Translations under genes and position numbers: made by a program
In this document: one piece after another, positions 1 to 8,993 of the stretch
Numbering within the stretch: the first letter of the stretch is position 1
Layout of the letters: every line of letters starts with the position of its first letter
The notes under the pieces: generated by a model
Told to the model about the DNA's origin: nothing
Database searches by the model: none
Seen by the model: the letters and a program-made list of their open reading frames with translations, nothing else
Assembly: GCA_900546245.1 (NCBI GenBank)
Contig: URBY01000009.1
Span: 1 to 42,901, forward strand
Length of the DNA stretch: 42,901 bases
Origin: an uncultured Mycoplasmatota bacterium
GTDB lineage: Bacteria; Bacillota_I; Bacilli_A; RF39; UBA660
Direction: 5' to 3'

Positions 1-62
1 CGAATTAATTTATCTTTTTATTTAGTGAGTACTTGACAGGTACTAGTATCATTGAACTCTTT

Positions 63-1181
63 TTAATTACTTTTACAACTATCAATAAAGTTATAATACT
101 TTCTAATAAAATGCTGTGATATTTTAAGATTATAAATAAATTTAAATATTTTTTGTCTTATAAATTCAATAAAAGCTGACACAGTAAATATAATAATCGC
201 AACTATAAACATATATATTATAAACTTATAAGATGATGAATATCTTGTACTTATCTTAAAGAAAGCATATATTTTACTTCTAACAAAATTATTATCATGA
301 ATCAAATATACACCAATTGTTAATTTTGATATTTTATTTATAAACTTATTTTTAAAATCAAATGTACCAAAAAATGAGAAGTATATAATTGTTTGAATAA
401 TGACTAATGGATTACTATATAATAGTGCCATATTATACATTCCGCCAAATATCATATTAAATGCCGGACTATAATTTTTTAAAATATTATTTGTTTTATA
501 TATGGTAAAATCAAATAAAATAACTAATATAAAACTAGCAATAAGTATTATTCTATATAAATTTTTTGAAACATTTTTAAATATATAGCATTCCTTAAGT
601 GGATATTTTCTTAAATATCCACCAATAAAATATAAAAACACAAAATTTATTAGATTACATCCATCATTTGAAAATGCACCATTAGAAGTTATAAATGGAA
701 GAACACTAAAAATAAAAAATGAAGTTATTAATAAACATTTATATTGTTTCTTGCTCATTTTTTGAATTAAAATATTTAAAAATGGACTTATTAAATATAA
801 AAATATGTAATATTTAACAAACCAATATTCATCTATATTAAGTATAAAAAATTCCCTAATAAATTCGACTTTTGTTAATTTTAAACCAAAAAATATTGAA
901 AAAGCTATTACAATTAATGCTTTATAAAATAGGCTAGAATTAATAAGACTCCATATTTTTGATTGTCTAAACTTACTTGTGGACTGAAAATATCCTGTAA
1001 CCATAACAAATGAATTAACATGAATAATAATAGTCATTAAAATCAATTCTAAAACTGTTCTAAGTTGATCACTTCCACAACTATTTAAAATCCCACCATG
1101 TATAATTATATGCCACATAATTATTGCAAACATTGATATAATTCTCATCAATTCATAATTTGAATTTCTTTCTTTAACCAT
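63..1181 (-). CDS. Acyltransferase family 3 membrane protein (O-acyltransferase)
   Basis: This 372-residue, strongly hydrophobic protein has about ten membrane segments. It opens with the NSNYELMRIISMFAIIMWH region typical of the acyltransferase-3 family, with an early His at the end of the first helix. Family members move acetyl or succinyl groups onto sugars of exported polysaccharides at the membrane. The ATG is preceded by AGGGTGG about four bases upstream. It is the last gene of the unit that starts at the promoter near 5250 and runs through gtr, gtrB, gtrA and galE, so it probably decorates the same glycan. The family is clear; the acyl group and acceptor are unknown. Confidence 0.85.
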   Translation of the reverse strand: MVKERNSNYELMRIISMFAIIMWHIIIHGGILNSCGSDQLRTVLELILMTIIIHVNSFVMVTGYFQSTSKFRQSKIWSLINSSLFYKALIVIAFSIFFGLKLTKVEFIREFFILNIDEYWFVKYYIFLYLISPFLNILIQKMSKKQYKCLLITSFFIFSVLPFITSNGAFSNDGCNLINFVFLYFIGGYLRKYPLKECYIFKNVSKNLYRIILIASFILVILFDFTIYKTNNILKNYSPAFNMIFGGMYNMALLYSNPLVIIQTIIYFSFFGTFDFKNKFINKISKLTIGVYLIHDNNFVRSKIYAFFKISTRYSSSYKFIIYMFIVAIIIFTVSAFIEFIRQKIFKFIYNLKISQHFIRKYYNFIDSCKSN

Positions 1182-1201
1182 AAAACCACCCTATTAATAT
1201 A

Positions 1202-2209
1202 TTACATATTTTTTACTTGGAAATTCCAACTGTCTTTACACATATCATCAAGATTCTTTTCTGCACTCCACCCAAGTTCTTTTAATGCTTTTGTTGGATC
1301 AGAATAACAACTTGCAATGTCACCAGGTCTTCTTGGTGCAATTACATATGGAACCTTTATATTATTAACTCTTTCAAATGTATTTACTAGGTCTAATACA
1401 CTATACCCTTTTCCTGTACCAAGATTATATATATATATTCCTTTTTGTTCTTTATCAAGTTTATTTAATGCTAATAAATGACCCTTTGCTAAATCAACTA
1501 CATGAATATAATCTCTAACACCTGTACCATCAGGAGTATTATAATCATTTCCAAATACTGATAATTCTTTTAAATTACCAGCAGCTACCTTTGAAATGTA
1601 TGGCATTAAATTATTTGGTATACCTTTTGGATCCTCTCCTAAAAGTCCACTTTCGTGTGCACCAATTGGATTAAAATATCTTAAAATTGCTATATCCCAT
1701 GTATTATCAGAATTATACAAATCTTTTAATATTTGTTCGATAAATAATTTAGTAGTTCCGTAGGGATTTGTTGTTCCACCTACTTTACATTCTTCTGTAA
1801 TTGGAATTACCTCAGGATTACCATATACTGTTGCAGATGACGAAAAAACAAATTTTTTTACATTAAATTTCTTCATTGTATCTAAAAGTACTAATGCACC
1901 AGATATATTATTTATATAATATTTTAATGGTTCTTTAACAGATTCTCCAACTGCTTTATATCCTGCAAAATTAAGTACTGCATCAATATCATTTTCACTA
2001 AATACATTTTCTAATGAAGCTCTATCTAAATAATCTATATTATAAAATTTAAAATCTTTTCCTGTTATTTTTTTTATTGAATCTAATGCTTTTTCATTAC
2101 TATTAGAAAAATTATCTATAACTACTATCTCTTTTCCTGCATTTAATAATTCTACACAAGTATGTGAACCAATATATCCTGCACCACCTGTTACTAATAT
2201 TTTTTTCAT
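1202..2209 (-). CDS. galE: UDP-glucose 4-epimerase
   Basis: This 335-residue short-chain dehydrogenase-type epimerase interconverts UDP-glucose and UDP-galactose (some members also take the N-acetyl forms) in the cytoplasm. Visible are the NAD-binding GGAGYIGSH at residues 8-16, the catalytic Ser region SSSATVYG at 123-130 and the Tyr-x3-Lys pair Y150/K154. Length is normal. It starts 11 bases after the gtrA stop within the Gtr operon, so it probably supplies an activated sugar for this surface glycan. Confidence 0.96.
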   Translation of the reverse strand: MKKILVTGGAGYIGSHTCVELLNAGKEIVVIDNFSNSNEKALDSIKKITGKDFKFYNIDYLDRASLENVFSENDIDAVLNFAGYKAVGESVKEPLKYYINNISGALVLLDTMKKFNVKKFVFSSSATVYGNPEVIPITEECKVGGTTNPYGTTKLFIEQILKDLYNSDNTWDIAILRYFNPIGAHESGLLGEDPKGIPNNLMPYISKVAAGNLKELSVFGNDYNTPDGTGVRDYIHVVDLAKGHLLALNKLDKEQKGIYIYNLGTGKGYSVLDLVNTFERVNNIKVPYVIAPRRPGDIASCYSDPTKALKELGWSAEKNLDDMCKDSWNFQVKNM

Positions 2210-2220
2210 TTTCCACTCAC

Positions 2221-2613
2221 CTATTCTAAAAATAATTTTCTTGTTATAAAATTGAATACCATAACTATTCCTGTTGCGATTACTTTTCCTATCATATTAT
2301 ATATTGCAAATTTTTCTATGCATATCCATAATATTAATTCATTTAATCCTAAACCAACAATACTTAATACTACAAATAATATAAAATTTAATTTTTCACT
2401 TTTCTCTTTATTTACATCAAATACCCATTTTACACTTGCCCAATAATTAAATATTGTTGATATTGAAAAACCAATTATTGTTGATATACTATAATGGATT
2501 TTTAGTTGATTTGTACATATATAAAATATAATCCATTCTAATAGTGTTGCGATTACTCCAACTATTCCGAATTTTACTAGTTGTTCTAATAATTTCTTTA
2601 TCTTACTTTTCAT
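2221..2613 (-). CDS. gtrA: GtrA-family membrane protein (lipid-linked sugar flippase)
   Basis: This small protein of about 130 residues has four membrane helices and the GtrA-type N-terminal stretch FGIVGVIATLLEWIIFY. GtrA proteins are thought to move undecaprenyl-phosphate-linked glucose across the membrane for a surface glucosyltransferase. The start chosen is the ATG at 2613, because GAGGAA lies about seven bases before it; an ATG 15 bases further upstream has no ribosome binding site. It overlaps the end of gtrB by 11 bases, which fits translational coupling. A decayed copy of its 3' end lies at 5126-5205. Confidence 0.88.
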   Translation of the reverse strand: MKSKIKKLLEQLVKFGIVGVIATLLEWIIFYICTNQLKIHYSISTIIGFSISTIFNYWASVKWVFDVNKEKSEKLNFILFVVLSIVGLGLNELILWICIEKFAIYNMIGKVIATGIVMVFNFITRKLFLE

Positions 2614-3565
2614 TCTTTTTTTCCTCATTTAAGTTTCTACTTATTATATATCTTGGTCTTCTTTTTGTTTCATTATATACTTTTCCTATATACTCTCCTA
2701 TTATTCCAGTACTTATCATTTGTATTCCACCTATAAGCCATATAGATATTGTTATAAATGTCCATCCATCTACTGTATTTCCTGTTATTTTTCTTATTAA
2801 TGAATATATCATTATTATTAAACTTATAAACAATATTATAAATCCTATTGTACATATTAATCTTAATGGTTTTACACTGAATGATGTTATTCCATCCCAA
2901 GCAAAATTTAACATTTTCTTTAATGGATATTTAGATTCGCCAGCAAATCTTTCATTTCTTTCATAATAAACAATTTCTGTTTTATATCCAATTAATGGAA
3001 ACATTCCTCTTAAAAATAAATTTACTTCATTAAATTTTTCTAATTCATCTAATACTCTTTTACTTGCCAATCTATAATCTGCATGATTATAAACAATGTC
3101 TGCTCCCATCATTTTCATGAATTTATAGAAACCTTCTGCGGTTGTCTTTTTAAACCATGTATCTGTTTTTCTGGCACTTCTAACTCCATATACAATATCT
3201 GCACCTTCATAATATTTATCTATCATTTCATCTATTGCATTTATATCATCTTGTAAGTCTGCATCCATACTTATTACTATATCAGCATAGTTTTTTGCAG
3301 TCATCAATCCACCAAGTAGTGCATTTTGATGTCCTCTATTTCTTGATAAAGATATTCCAGTAAACAATTTTTCTTTTTCTGATATTTCTTCTATCATTTT
3401 CCATGTATTATCTTTTGATCCATCATTTACATACATTACTCTACTTTCTTTACTTATCTTTTTATCTTTTATTAAACTTTCCATTTTTTCTTTTAGTTGT
3501 CTTGTTGTTTCTTCAAGTACCTCTTCTTCGTTATAACATGGTACTACTACATATAATACTTTCAT
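2603..3565 (-). CDS. gtrB: GtrB-type polyprenyl-phosphate glycosyltransferase (GT2)
   Basis: This 320-residue protein has an N-terminal GT2 domain with VPCYNEEE near residue 8, VNDGSKDNT at 46-54 and the metal-binding DADLQD at 101-106, followed by two C-terminal membrane helices. That is the GtrB/DPM1-like layout of enzymes that transfer a sugar from UDP-sugar to undecaprenyl phosphate. GAGGAG six bases before the ATG at 3565 decides the start; an earlier ATG at 3589 lacks a properly spaced site. It lies between the polytopic protein and gtrA, making a three-part Gtr module. Confidence 0.92.
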   Translation of the reverse strand: MKVLYVVVPCYNEEEVLEETTRQLKEKMESLIKDKKISKESRVMYVNDGSKDNTWKMIEEISEKEKLFTGISLSRNRGHQNALLGGLMTAKNYADIVISMDADLQDDINAIDEMIDKYYEGADIVYGVRSARKTDTWFKKTTAEGFYKFMKMMGADIVYNHADYRLASKRVLDELEKFNEVNLFLRGMFPLIGYKTEIVYYERNERFAGESKYPLKKMLNFAWDGITSFSVKPLRLICTIGFIILFISLIIMIYSLIRKITGNTVDGWTFITISIWLIGGIQMISTGIIGEYIGKVYNETKRRPRYIISRNLNEEKKNEK

Positions 3566-3581
3566 TTTTTCTCCTCTTTCT

Positions 3582-5114
3582 TTACTCATACATTATTTTA
3601 ATATCCTCTGGTAAATCATAATATTCTATGATCCATTGATTAATATAATCATTATCTCCAATATAAGGTTGTTCACCAGAATATGTTAAATCTGGTAATT
3701 TTTTTAATTTTATCTTATTTATCTTTTCACCAGCTTTTATTTTTATCGATGAATTTATCAAAATTTCATTATTTTTCTTATTTACATAGTCATTTCTATA
3801 ATATCCCCTTGTAATTGTAAAAAGATTTAATAAAGATATAAACATCAATGAAAAAACTATAACATTTTTATACGATTTTTCTTTAATAAAATCACAAATA
3901 CAATCAATAATTATTATATCAAGTAAAATTTCAAATACAATTACAGATCTTAAAGGATAATATGGTGCCATAATCATTGCAGCTTGTGATAATAATGCCA
4001 TTATTACTAAACTCACATACATAAAATTATTTATTTTTATATAATATATTAATATTGAATAAATCATTAATAATAATTGAATTGAAAAAATAATTACAAC
4101 AAATAATTTTAATAAATTACTTGAAAACAAATTATATATTATTTCAAAATAAGTTCCATTGCTTAGCATCGTTAAAATAGTAATTACACAATTTGATAAT
4201 AAAGATACAGTATTAACGACATTTTTTTTATTTTTATAATTTTTTATAGATAAATATAAAATAGAAAATAAAAGTAACATCACAAAAATTTTTGAATAAT
4301 GGGAAAAAATATTTATTATCAATTCTGGATAATTTTTTATAATTTTTCCTGTCATAGATAATTGATAAAAATCAGCGCTACTTGGATGATTCATTCGTAC
4401 TTTTGAACCTGGAGATAGCATTAAAATTGCAAATCCTATTAAAGATATAATTACAATAAGGATGTTCTTTTTATTAATTTTTTTATTTCTTATTAAATCA
4501 TTTAATGAATATATAATAACATATGATAATGCTGCAACTGCAATTTGTTCTTGTGAAAAAGTAGCAAAGAAAATTAGAATACAAACAAATATATTATAAA
4601 TATTACCTTTTTTATTACAATCATAATAATATATAAACATTAGCAATGGCAATAATGGGAAAACATATAATACAGATGCGGTTGGCCAAAATATTCCAGT
4701 TCTTACAACCATTATTTCAATAAACCCATAACAACATGTAGATAAAATTGCCAATATATAATCATCAATCTTAATATGTTTTTTTGTTATTTTATAGATA
4801 TAATAAACTATTAATGTTATTACAATACTTTGTACAAATCTATATAACACTATACTTTTTTCTAACAATAAACATTCTATAGCAAAATATAAAATTCTAC
4901 CTCCCCAATTGTTATAATGTCCAATTAAAAAATCTAATAATTGACTAAAACTAAATGTGTGACCAGCAACACCTTGTACTTTATATGCATAACTTAATGA
5001 TGCATACCCATAATCATCATGATACAACCACATAAATTGATTTTCTATTAAGACAATTAAGAAAAAAACAAAAAAAATTATGGGGATTCTATACTTATTT
5101 AAAAATTTTTTCAC
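3582..5114 (-). CDS. Polytopic membrane protein, probable Gtr-type glucosyltransferase (DUF6056-like)
   Basis: This 510-residue protein has about eleven membrane helices. After the first helix comes a loop with HDDYGYASLSY, an acidic motif in the position where GT-C enzymes carry their catalytic aspartate. I recall this pattern from DUF6056/GtrC-like proteins but cannot test it here. Its place just before gtrB and gtrA suggests it transfers the flipped lipid-linked sugar to the glycan outside the cell. Translation starts at GTG (5114), with AGGTGAG about six bases upstream. The leader holds a remnant of a gtrA 3' end and, further up, a consensus promoter. Confidence 0.75.
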   Translation of the reverse strand: MKKFLNKYRIPIIFFVFFLIVLIENQFMWLYHDDYGYASLSYAYKVQGVAGHTFSFSQLLDFLIGHYNNWGGRILYFAIECLLLEKSIVLYRFVQSIVITLIVYYIYKITKKHIKIDDYILAILSTCCYGFIEIMVVRTGIFWPTASVLYVFPLLPLLMFIYYYDCNKKGNIYNIFVCILIFFATFSQEQIAVAALSYVIIYSLNDLIRNKKINKKNILIVIISLIGFAILMLSPGSKVRMNHPSSADFYQLSMTGKIIKNYPELIINIFSHYSKIFVMLLLFSILYLSIKNYKNKKNVVNTVSLLSNCVITILTMLSNGTYFEIIYNLFSSNLLKLFVVIIFSIQLLLMIYSILIYYIKINNFMYVSLVIMALLSQAAMIMAPYYPLRSVIVFEILLDIIIIDCICDFIKEKSYKNVIVFSLMFISLLNLFTITRGYYRNDYVNKKNNEILINSSIKIKAGEKINKIKLKKLPDLTYSGEQPYIGDNDYINQWIIEYYDLPEDIKIMYE

Positions 5115-5125
5115 CCTTTACTCAC

Positions 5126-5205
5126 CTACTCTAAAAACAATGTTATTGTAAATCAAATACAATAACTACTCCTATAGTTATAATTTTTGTATTATATTTT
5201 CATTC
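5126..5205 (-). pseudogene. Eroded 3' end of a second gtrA copy
   Basis: Read on the minus strand, this intergenic stretch translates roughly as KIITIGVVIVFD, a frame break, then TLFLE and a TAG stop. The intact gtrA at 2221 ends KVIATGIVMVFNF, then ITRKLFLE and TAG. In both places the stop is followed directly by GTGAGT leading into the next gene. The reading frame is broken by a deletion of about four bases. It looks like the decayed tail of a gtrA gene that once stood before the membrane protein at 3582. The match is short, so this is a moderate call. Confidence 0.6.
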
Positions 5206-5227
5206 TCCCATCTATTCTCATAATTCA

Positions 5228-5256
5228 ATTATAAACATTAATATTTGTATTGTCAA
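5228..5256 (-). promoter_or_regulatory. Consensus sigma-A promoter for the gtr-galE-acyltransferase unit
   Basis: On the minus strand TTGACA (5251-5256) and TATAAT (5228-5233) are separated by exactly 17 bases, a perfect housekeeping promoter. Transcription should begin near 5221, giving a leader of about 105 bases to the GTG at 5114. It is the strongest promoter seen in the polysaccharide region and would drive five genes. Confidence 0.8.
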
Positions 5257-5282
5257 CCACAACAATACGTTATAAACATGAT

Positions 5283-5313
5283 AAACGCATAAGTTTTTTA
5301 TGCTTATGCGTTT
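5283..5313 (-). terminator. Hairpin terminator after the GT-C gene
   Basis: An 11-bp perfect inverted repeat, AAACGCATAAG (5283-5293) with its complement (5303-5313), surrounds a 9-base loop just downstream of the gene ending at 5332. The T run after the stem is short on the minus strand and longer on the plus strand, so termination may be partial or work both ways. Confidence 0.6.
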
Positions 5314-5331
5314 TTATATTTAAAACTTAAT

Positions 5332-6855
5332 TTATACTTTGAAACTTTTTTTATTCCACAATTTCTCTTTAAAATTATTATAAAATTCAACTATTATCAA
5401 AATAAATATTGGAATATAGTTAAATATATATCTACTTCTATTTTCCCAAAGTAAGAAAAATATAACTAAACCTACTATTGTTAATTGAATATAATACTGT
5501 TCATTATCTTTTTTCTTTATCTTAAATATACAACCACTAATTATTATAATTATTAGTGCATATTGTACTCCTTGTGTTAATGCTCTAAACATTTTAGTTG
5601 TAGATTCATTTTCAAGTAACAATCGGTACAGTTTGCTATTTTTGTGCCTTGGATTAATCGATAGAGCAACATTACTAAAATAATAACCATCAGTCCAAGT
5701 ATTAACAGCTTTATGAACTAAGTAATTAGAATAACCTATAAATCCCATTTTTTTAACTCTTGAAGAGAATTCATTTATATTATATTTAACTTTTTCTTCA
5801 TTTGTTGAATATTTAGTTGTTTCATTATAATCAGATGCATTATATCCACCATAACTATTTCTACCTGAATTATCTTTATCAATATCTTCTACTCCCATCA
5901 TAATCCAATGGCTTATCGGAATTGATCTAGAATCATTTACTTTAAATTGAAAAGCATTACTATTAACTATAAATACTTTAAATGATAATTCACACACGAA
6001 AAATATAGTAAAACTAATTATAACTAGAATAAATTTTTTTATTTTAAAATTTTTTGTTAAATAATCTATTATTATTGCTATAAATATAATTAGTGATGTT
6101 ATTTTTATCTCTTTTCCAAAAAATAATAATATTCCTACTAAAGCAAATAATATTATATTTTTTTTAGTTAATACTTTTTCTTTATCTATATTTAAATATA
6201 AGTATACAAATAATATAGGAATAAAAAGTGATAATGTATCAGAATATATTATTGGAGTATATAAAAATAACGGTAAAAATGAAAAGCTTAAAATTAATCC
6301 AAATACAGCACTTTTTCTATCTTTCATTTTCTTTATTGTTAAATAAAGTATTAATAATGATAAATCTATAAATAATACATTTAAAATATATACAGAAAAC
6401 AAAGGTTTTATATTAAATATAAATCCAAACTTAATAAAAATTACATATAACACAAATAACATTATATTATTCGGAAACAATTGTAAATATTCTGGATATG
6501 GGACACTTTTTCCACCATTCAAAGCATAAAATTCTGCATTTGAAAATACAACACCAAAATCCCATCCTGGTGTTACAGACAATTTTTTTAATACTATATA
6601 CTGAATAATTGAAACAACAATAAAATATATTATTAGAAAAATTACTCCATTTTTCCTTGTTATATTTTTTATTTTTTTATCTACAAACATACATATAATT
6701 AACCATATAAACATAGTAATAATAGAAAATATAACACTAAGAAATGGATTGTCATGATAAAATACATTTGAATCATAAAAAAAAGAAAACAATAATATCA
6801 CAATAAATATTATAGTTGTCATAGTCAAAGTAATATTTTTAAGTATTTTATCCAT
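5332..6855 (-). CDS. GT-C fold membrane glycosyltransferase (GT39/PMT-like)
   Basis: This 507-residue protein has about twelve membrane helices. The first large outer loop carries PGWDFGVVFSNAEFY and later a PEYLQLFPNN motif, the pattern seen in polyprenyl-phosphate-sugar-dependent GT-C transferases. Such enzymes add a sugar from a lipid carrier to a glycan or protein on the outer face. GGGAG seven bases before the ATG supports the start. It is a single-gene unit with its own promoter (6895-6923) and a hairpin after it. Substrate is unknown. Confidence 0.7.
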   Translation of the reverse strand: MDKILKNITLTMTTIIFIVILLFSFFYDSNVFYHDNPFLSVIFSIITMFIWLIICMFVDKKIKNITRKNGVIFLIIYFIVVSIIQYIVLKKLSVTPGWDFGVVFSNAEFYALNGGKSVPYPEYLQLFPNNIMLFVLYVIFIKFGFIFNIKPLFSVYILNVLFIDLSLLILYLTIKKMKDRKSAVFGLILSFSFLPLFLYTPIIYSDTLSLFIPILFVYLYLNIDKEKVLTKKNIILFALVGILLFFGKEIKITSLIIFIAIIIDYLTKNFKIKKFILVIISFTIFFVCELSFKVFIVNSNAFQFKVNDSRSIPISHWIMMGVEDIDKDNSGRNSYGGYNASDYNETTKYSTNEEKVKYNINEFSSRVKKMGFIGYSNYLVHKAVNTWTDGYYFSNVALSINPRHKNSKLYRLLLENESTTKMFRALTQGVQYALIIIIISGCIFKIKKKDNEQYYIQLTIVGLVIFFLLWENRSRYIFNYIPIFILIIVEFYNNFKEKLWNKKSFKV

Positions 6856-6894
6856 ATTATATCTCCCATATTTTCATATTGTTATCTAAAATAT

Positions 6895-6923
6895 ATTATA
6901 CAAAAAACGCTTGTAATTTGCAA
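6895..6923 (-). promoter_or_regulatory. Promoter of the GT-C gene
   Basis: TTGCAA (6918-6923), a 17-base gap and TATAAT (6895-6900) lie on the minus strand about 40 bases upstream of the ATG at 6855. Confidence 0.6.
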
Positions 6924-6953
6924 GTTATATTTTTAAAATGAGAAAAGTATACT

Positions 6954-6979
6954 AAAAAAATTCATCATAATTTGATGAA
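6954..6979 (-). terminator. Rho-independent terminator after the double-GT2 gene
   Basis: The stem TTCATCA (6973-6979 and 6961-6967) with a 5-base loop is followed on the minus strand by seven T residues (6960-6954). It lies 11 bases beyond the stop of the gene ending at 6990. T residues on the plus side as well make it possibly bidirectional. Confidence 0.75.
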
Positions 6980-6989
6980 CTTTTTTACA

Positions 6990-8903
6990 TTATTTCAAAT
7001 TCCAAACTTCATTTAAAAAATCATACCTTTTATCTATTTCTTTCTTTTGCTTAGATGTTAATCCAAATTTTTTATCATAATAACTATGAATATTTTTTAT
7101 TTCATTCATATGTGATTCTTTTTTTGTAACACTACTTACATTATTTCCATGAACTCTATAATAATTTAATGGTTTATTTTTATATGATATATATCCATTT
7201 TGCATAACATTAACATAGAAAATCCAATCACCTGCTTGCTTATATTCTTTTGATATTTTAAAATATTCATCATAATTTCCCTTTTTTATTAGTGTACTTG
7301 AAACATTTGCTATTGTACAATTTAAGAATGAATAATTTTCAAATTCACTTTTTCCATCATTTATAAAATCATGATCCCAGTGACCTGTTTTCATTATGTC
7401 TATTTCAGGTTTTATTGATTTAAGAATAATATTACCATCTGAATCAATAAATGCAGTATCAGCATAAGAAATAACTATATTTTTATTCTTATCGATAGGT
7501 TTTGTAACACTTTTTAAAAAGTCCTTATCACAATAATCATCTGCTTCAGCAATCCAAATATAATCACTTGACGCTAAATTAAAACCTTTTTCCCATTGTT
7601 TAAATGCTGATCCACTATTTTTTTCATTATACACAGTTTTTATATTAATATAATTTTTTAAATTATTATATATTTCATCAATGATTTCTCTACTATTATC
7701 AGTAGACATATCATCTAGTATTATTATTTCACTTATTTTCACATTTTGAATCAAAACACTATATAAACGTTGCATTAAAAATTTTTCATAATTATAATTA
7801 GGTATTACTACTGAAATACTATATTCTTTATTTTTTAAATTTTTTTGTCTTCTAGATAATTTTATCAAATCATCCATATTAATATCTTCAGGAATTACTT
7901 TTTTAACTAATATTTTTCTTAAAAAGTCATACATAGACACTAACATACTTGATAAAAAGTATAAACCACTACAATTAAGATTAATAAGTAATTTATAATA
8001 TATTTTATGTTTCTTTCCATTTGAGTTAATAAATTCAATTAAATATTTATTTTGCTTTATATTATATGGTTTTATTAGTTTATTAAATTTTCTAAACCAT
8101 TTAATTCTTCTAAAGAAATTTTTTTCTTTTGGAAAAACATATAATAATAAAACTATTAATTGTTGAAAAACAATCGCATCTTTATATTCATCATAATTTT
8201 CATTATTTTTTATTCTCTCTAAAGTTAATTCAGTTCCAAAGAAAATATCATATCTTTTATCTGTTATCTTTGAATTTTGTATTGAATTATTTCTTTGAAT
8301 ATAATTATAAAAAACCTCATCATTATATACAGTTTTATTATTAATAATTGTAGGAATAATAACAGCTAAATCTTCATTTACTTTACCTTCTGAAAATTTA
8401 TATTTTTCTATTACATTCCTCTTAAAAAGTTTATTACATGCTGAAGCTGCTAAACCATTATATACAAAATCAAGAGTGTTATTTTTTTCGTTTCCACATT
8501 TTGTTCTAATACTTTGATTATTGTTTTCATATACTATATTCATATCACAAACTACTACATCTGCATTATATTTTAATATTGTTCCTAATAAACTTTCATA
8601 ATAATTTTGAGAAATATAATCATCTGAATCAATATATCCAATATAATCTCCACTTGAATTTTCAAGTGCAATATTTCTTGAATATGATAATCCCATGTTT
8701 TTTTCATTATCTATTATTTTTATATTTTGAATATTTTCATACTGAACTAATTTTTCTCTTGTTTTATCAGTTGAGCAATCATTAACAATAATTATTTCCA
8801 TATTAGAATAACTTTGATTTATTAAAGAATTTATACATTTTTCAATATAGCTTTCTGTATTATAAGCACTAACTATAACTGATATTTTATTTTTCTTATC
8901 CAT
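6990..8903 (-). CDS. Tandem GT2 glycosyltransferase (domain order A-B)
   Basis: This 637-residue cytoplasmic protein is made of two GT2 domains. Domain A (about 5-320) has VIVSAYNTE, VNDCSTDKT and the metal-binding DSDDY. Domain B (about 358-637) has VVIPNYNYEK, LDDMSTDNS and AEADDY. Two active domains in one chain could add two different sugars in turn, or one may be structural; both keep acidic motifs. Both domains are closely related to those of the next gene upstream, where they occur in the reverse order. GGTGA precedes the ATG. The gene stands alone between its own promoter and terminator. Confidence 0.88.
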   Translation of the reverse strand: MDKKNKISVIVSAYNTESYIEKCINSLINQSYSNMEIIIVNDCSTDKTREKLVQYENIQNIKIIDNEKNMGLSYSRNIALENSSGDYIGYIDSDDYISQNYYESLLGTILKYNADVVVCDMNIVYENNNQSIRTKCGNEKNNTLDFVYNGLAASACNKLFKRNVIEKYKFSEGKVNEDLAVIIPTIINNKTVYNDEVFYNYIQRNNSIQNSKITDKRYDIFFGTELTLERIKNNENYDEYKDAIVFQQLIVLLLYVFPKEKNFFRRIKWFRKFNKLIKPYNIKQNKYLIEFINSNGKKHKIYYKLLINLNCSGLYFLSSMLVSMYDFLRKILVKKVIPEDINMDDLIKLSRRQKNLKNKEYSISVVIPNYNYEKFLMQRLYSVLIQNVKISEIIILDDMSTDNSREIIDEIYNNLKNYINIKTVYNEKNSGSAFKQWEKGFNLASSDYIWIAEADDYCDKDFLKSVTKPIDKNKNIVISYADTAFIDSDGNIILKSIKPEIDIMKTGHWDHDFINDGKSEFENYSFLNCTIANVSSTLIKKGNYDEYFKISKEYKQAGDWIFYVNVMQNGYISYKNKPLNYYRVHGNNVSSVTKKESHMNEIKNIHSYYDKKFGLTSKQKKEIDKRYDFLNEVWNLK

Positions 8904-8920
8904 ACTATATCACCATTTTA

Positions 8921-8949
8921 ATTATACAAAAAATAGATATAATATTCAA
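8921..8949 (-). promoter_or_regulatory. Promoter of the 637-residue double-GT2 gene
   Basis: TTGAAT (8944-8949), 17 bases, then TATAAT (8921-8926), immediately after the terminator of the preceding unit and about 18 bases before the ATG. The leader is therefore very short. Confidence 0.6.
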
Positions 8950-8951
8950 TA

Positions 8952-8984
8952 AAATTTTAAAAAAAGTAAGTATAACTTACTTTT
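8952..8984 (-). terminator. Terminator of the ABC exporter/glycosyltransferase unit
   Basis: A 10-bp stem, AAAAGTAAGT (minus-strand reading, 8984-8975) with its complement (8971-8962) and a 3-base loop, is followed by a T-rich stretch with some A. It sits 10 bases after the stop at 8994. Confidence 0.6.
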
Positions 8985-8993
8985 CATAAAATA

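Noticed and set aside
28..44. Short inverted repeat AGTAC/GTACT downstream of the acyltransferase gene
   Set aside because: Only five base pairs and no T run follow, so it cannot be called a terminator.
2544..2966. Plus-strand open frame of 140 codons opposite gtrA and gtrB
   Set aside because: Highly hydrophobic AT-rich shadow of two well-supported genes, with no promoter or RBS.
5283..5313. Inverted repeat as a possible attachment or integration site
   Set aside because: Its place just after a stop codon fits a terminator; no integrase, transposase or flanking duplication is present.
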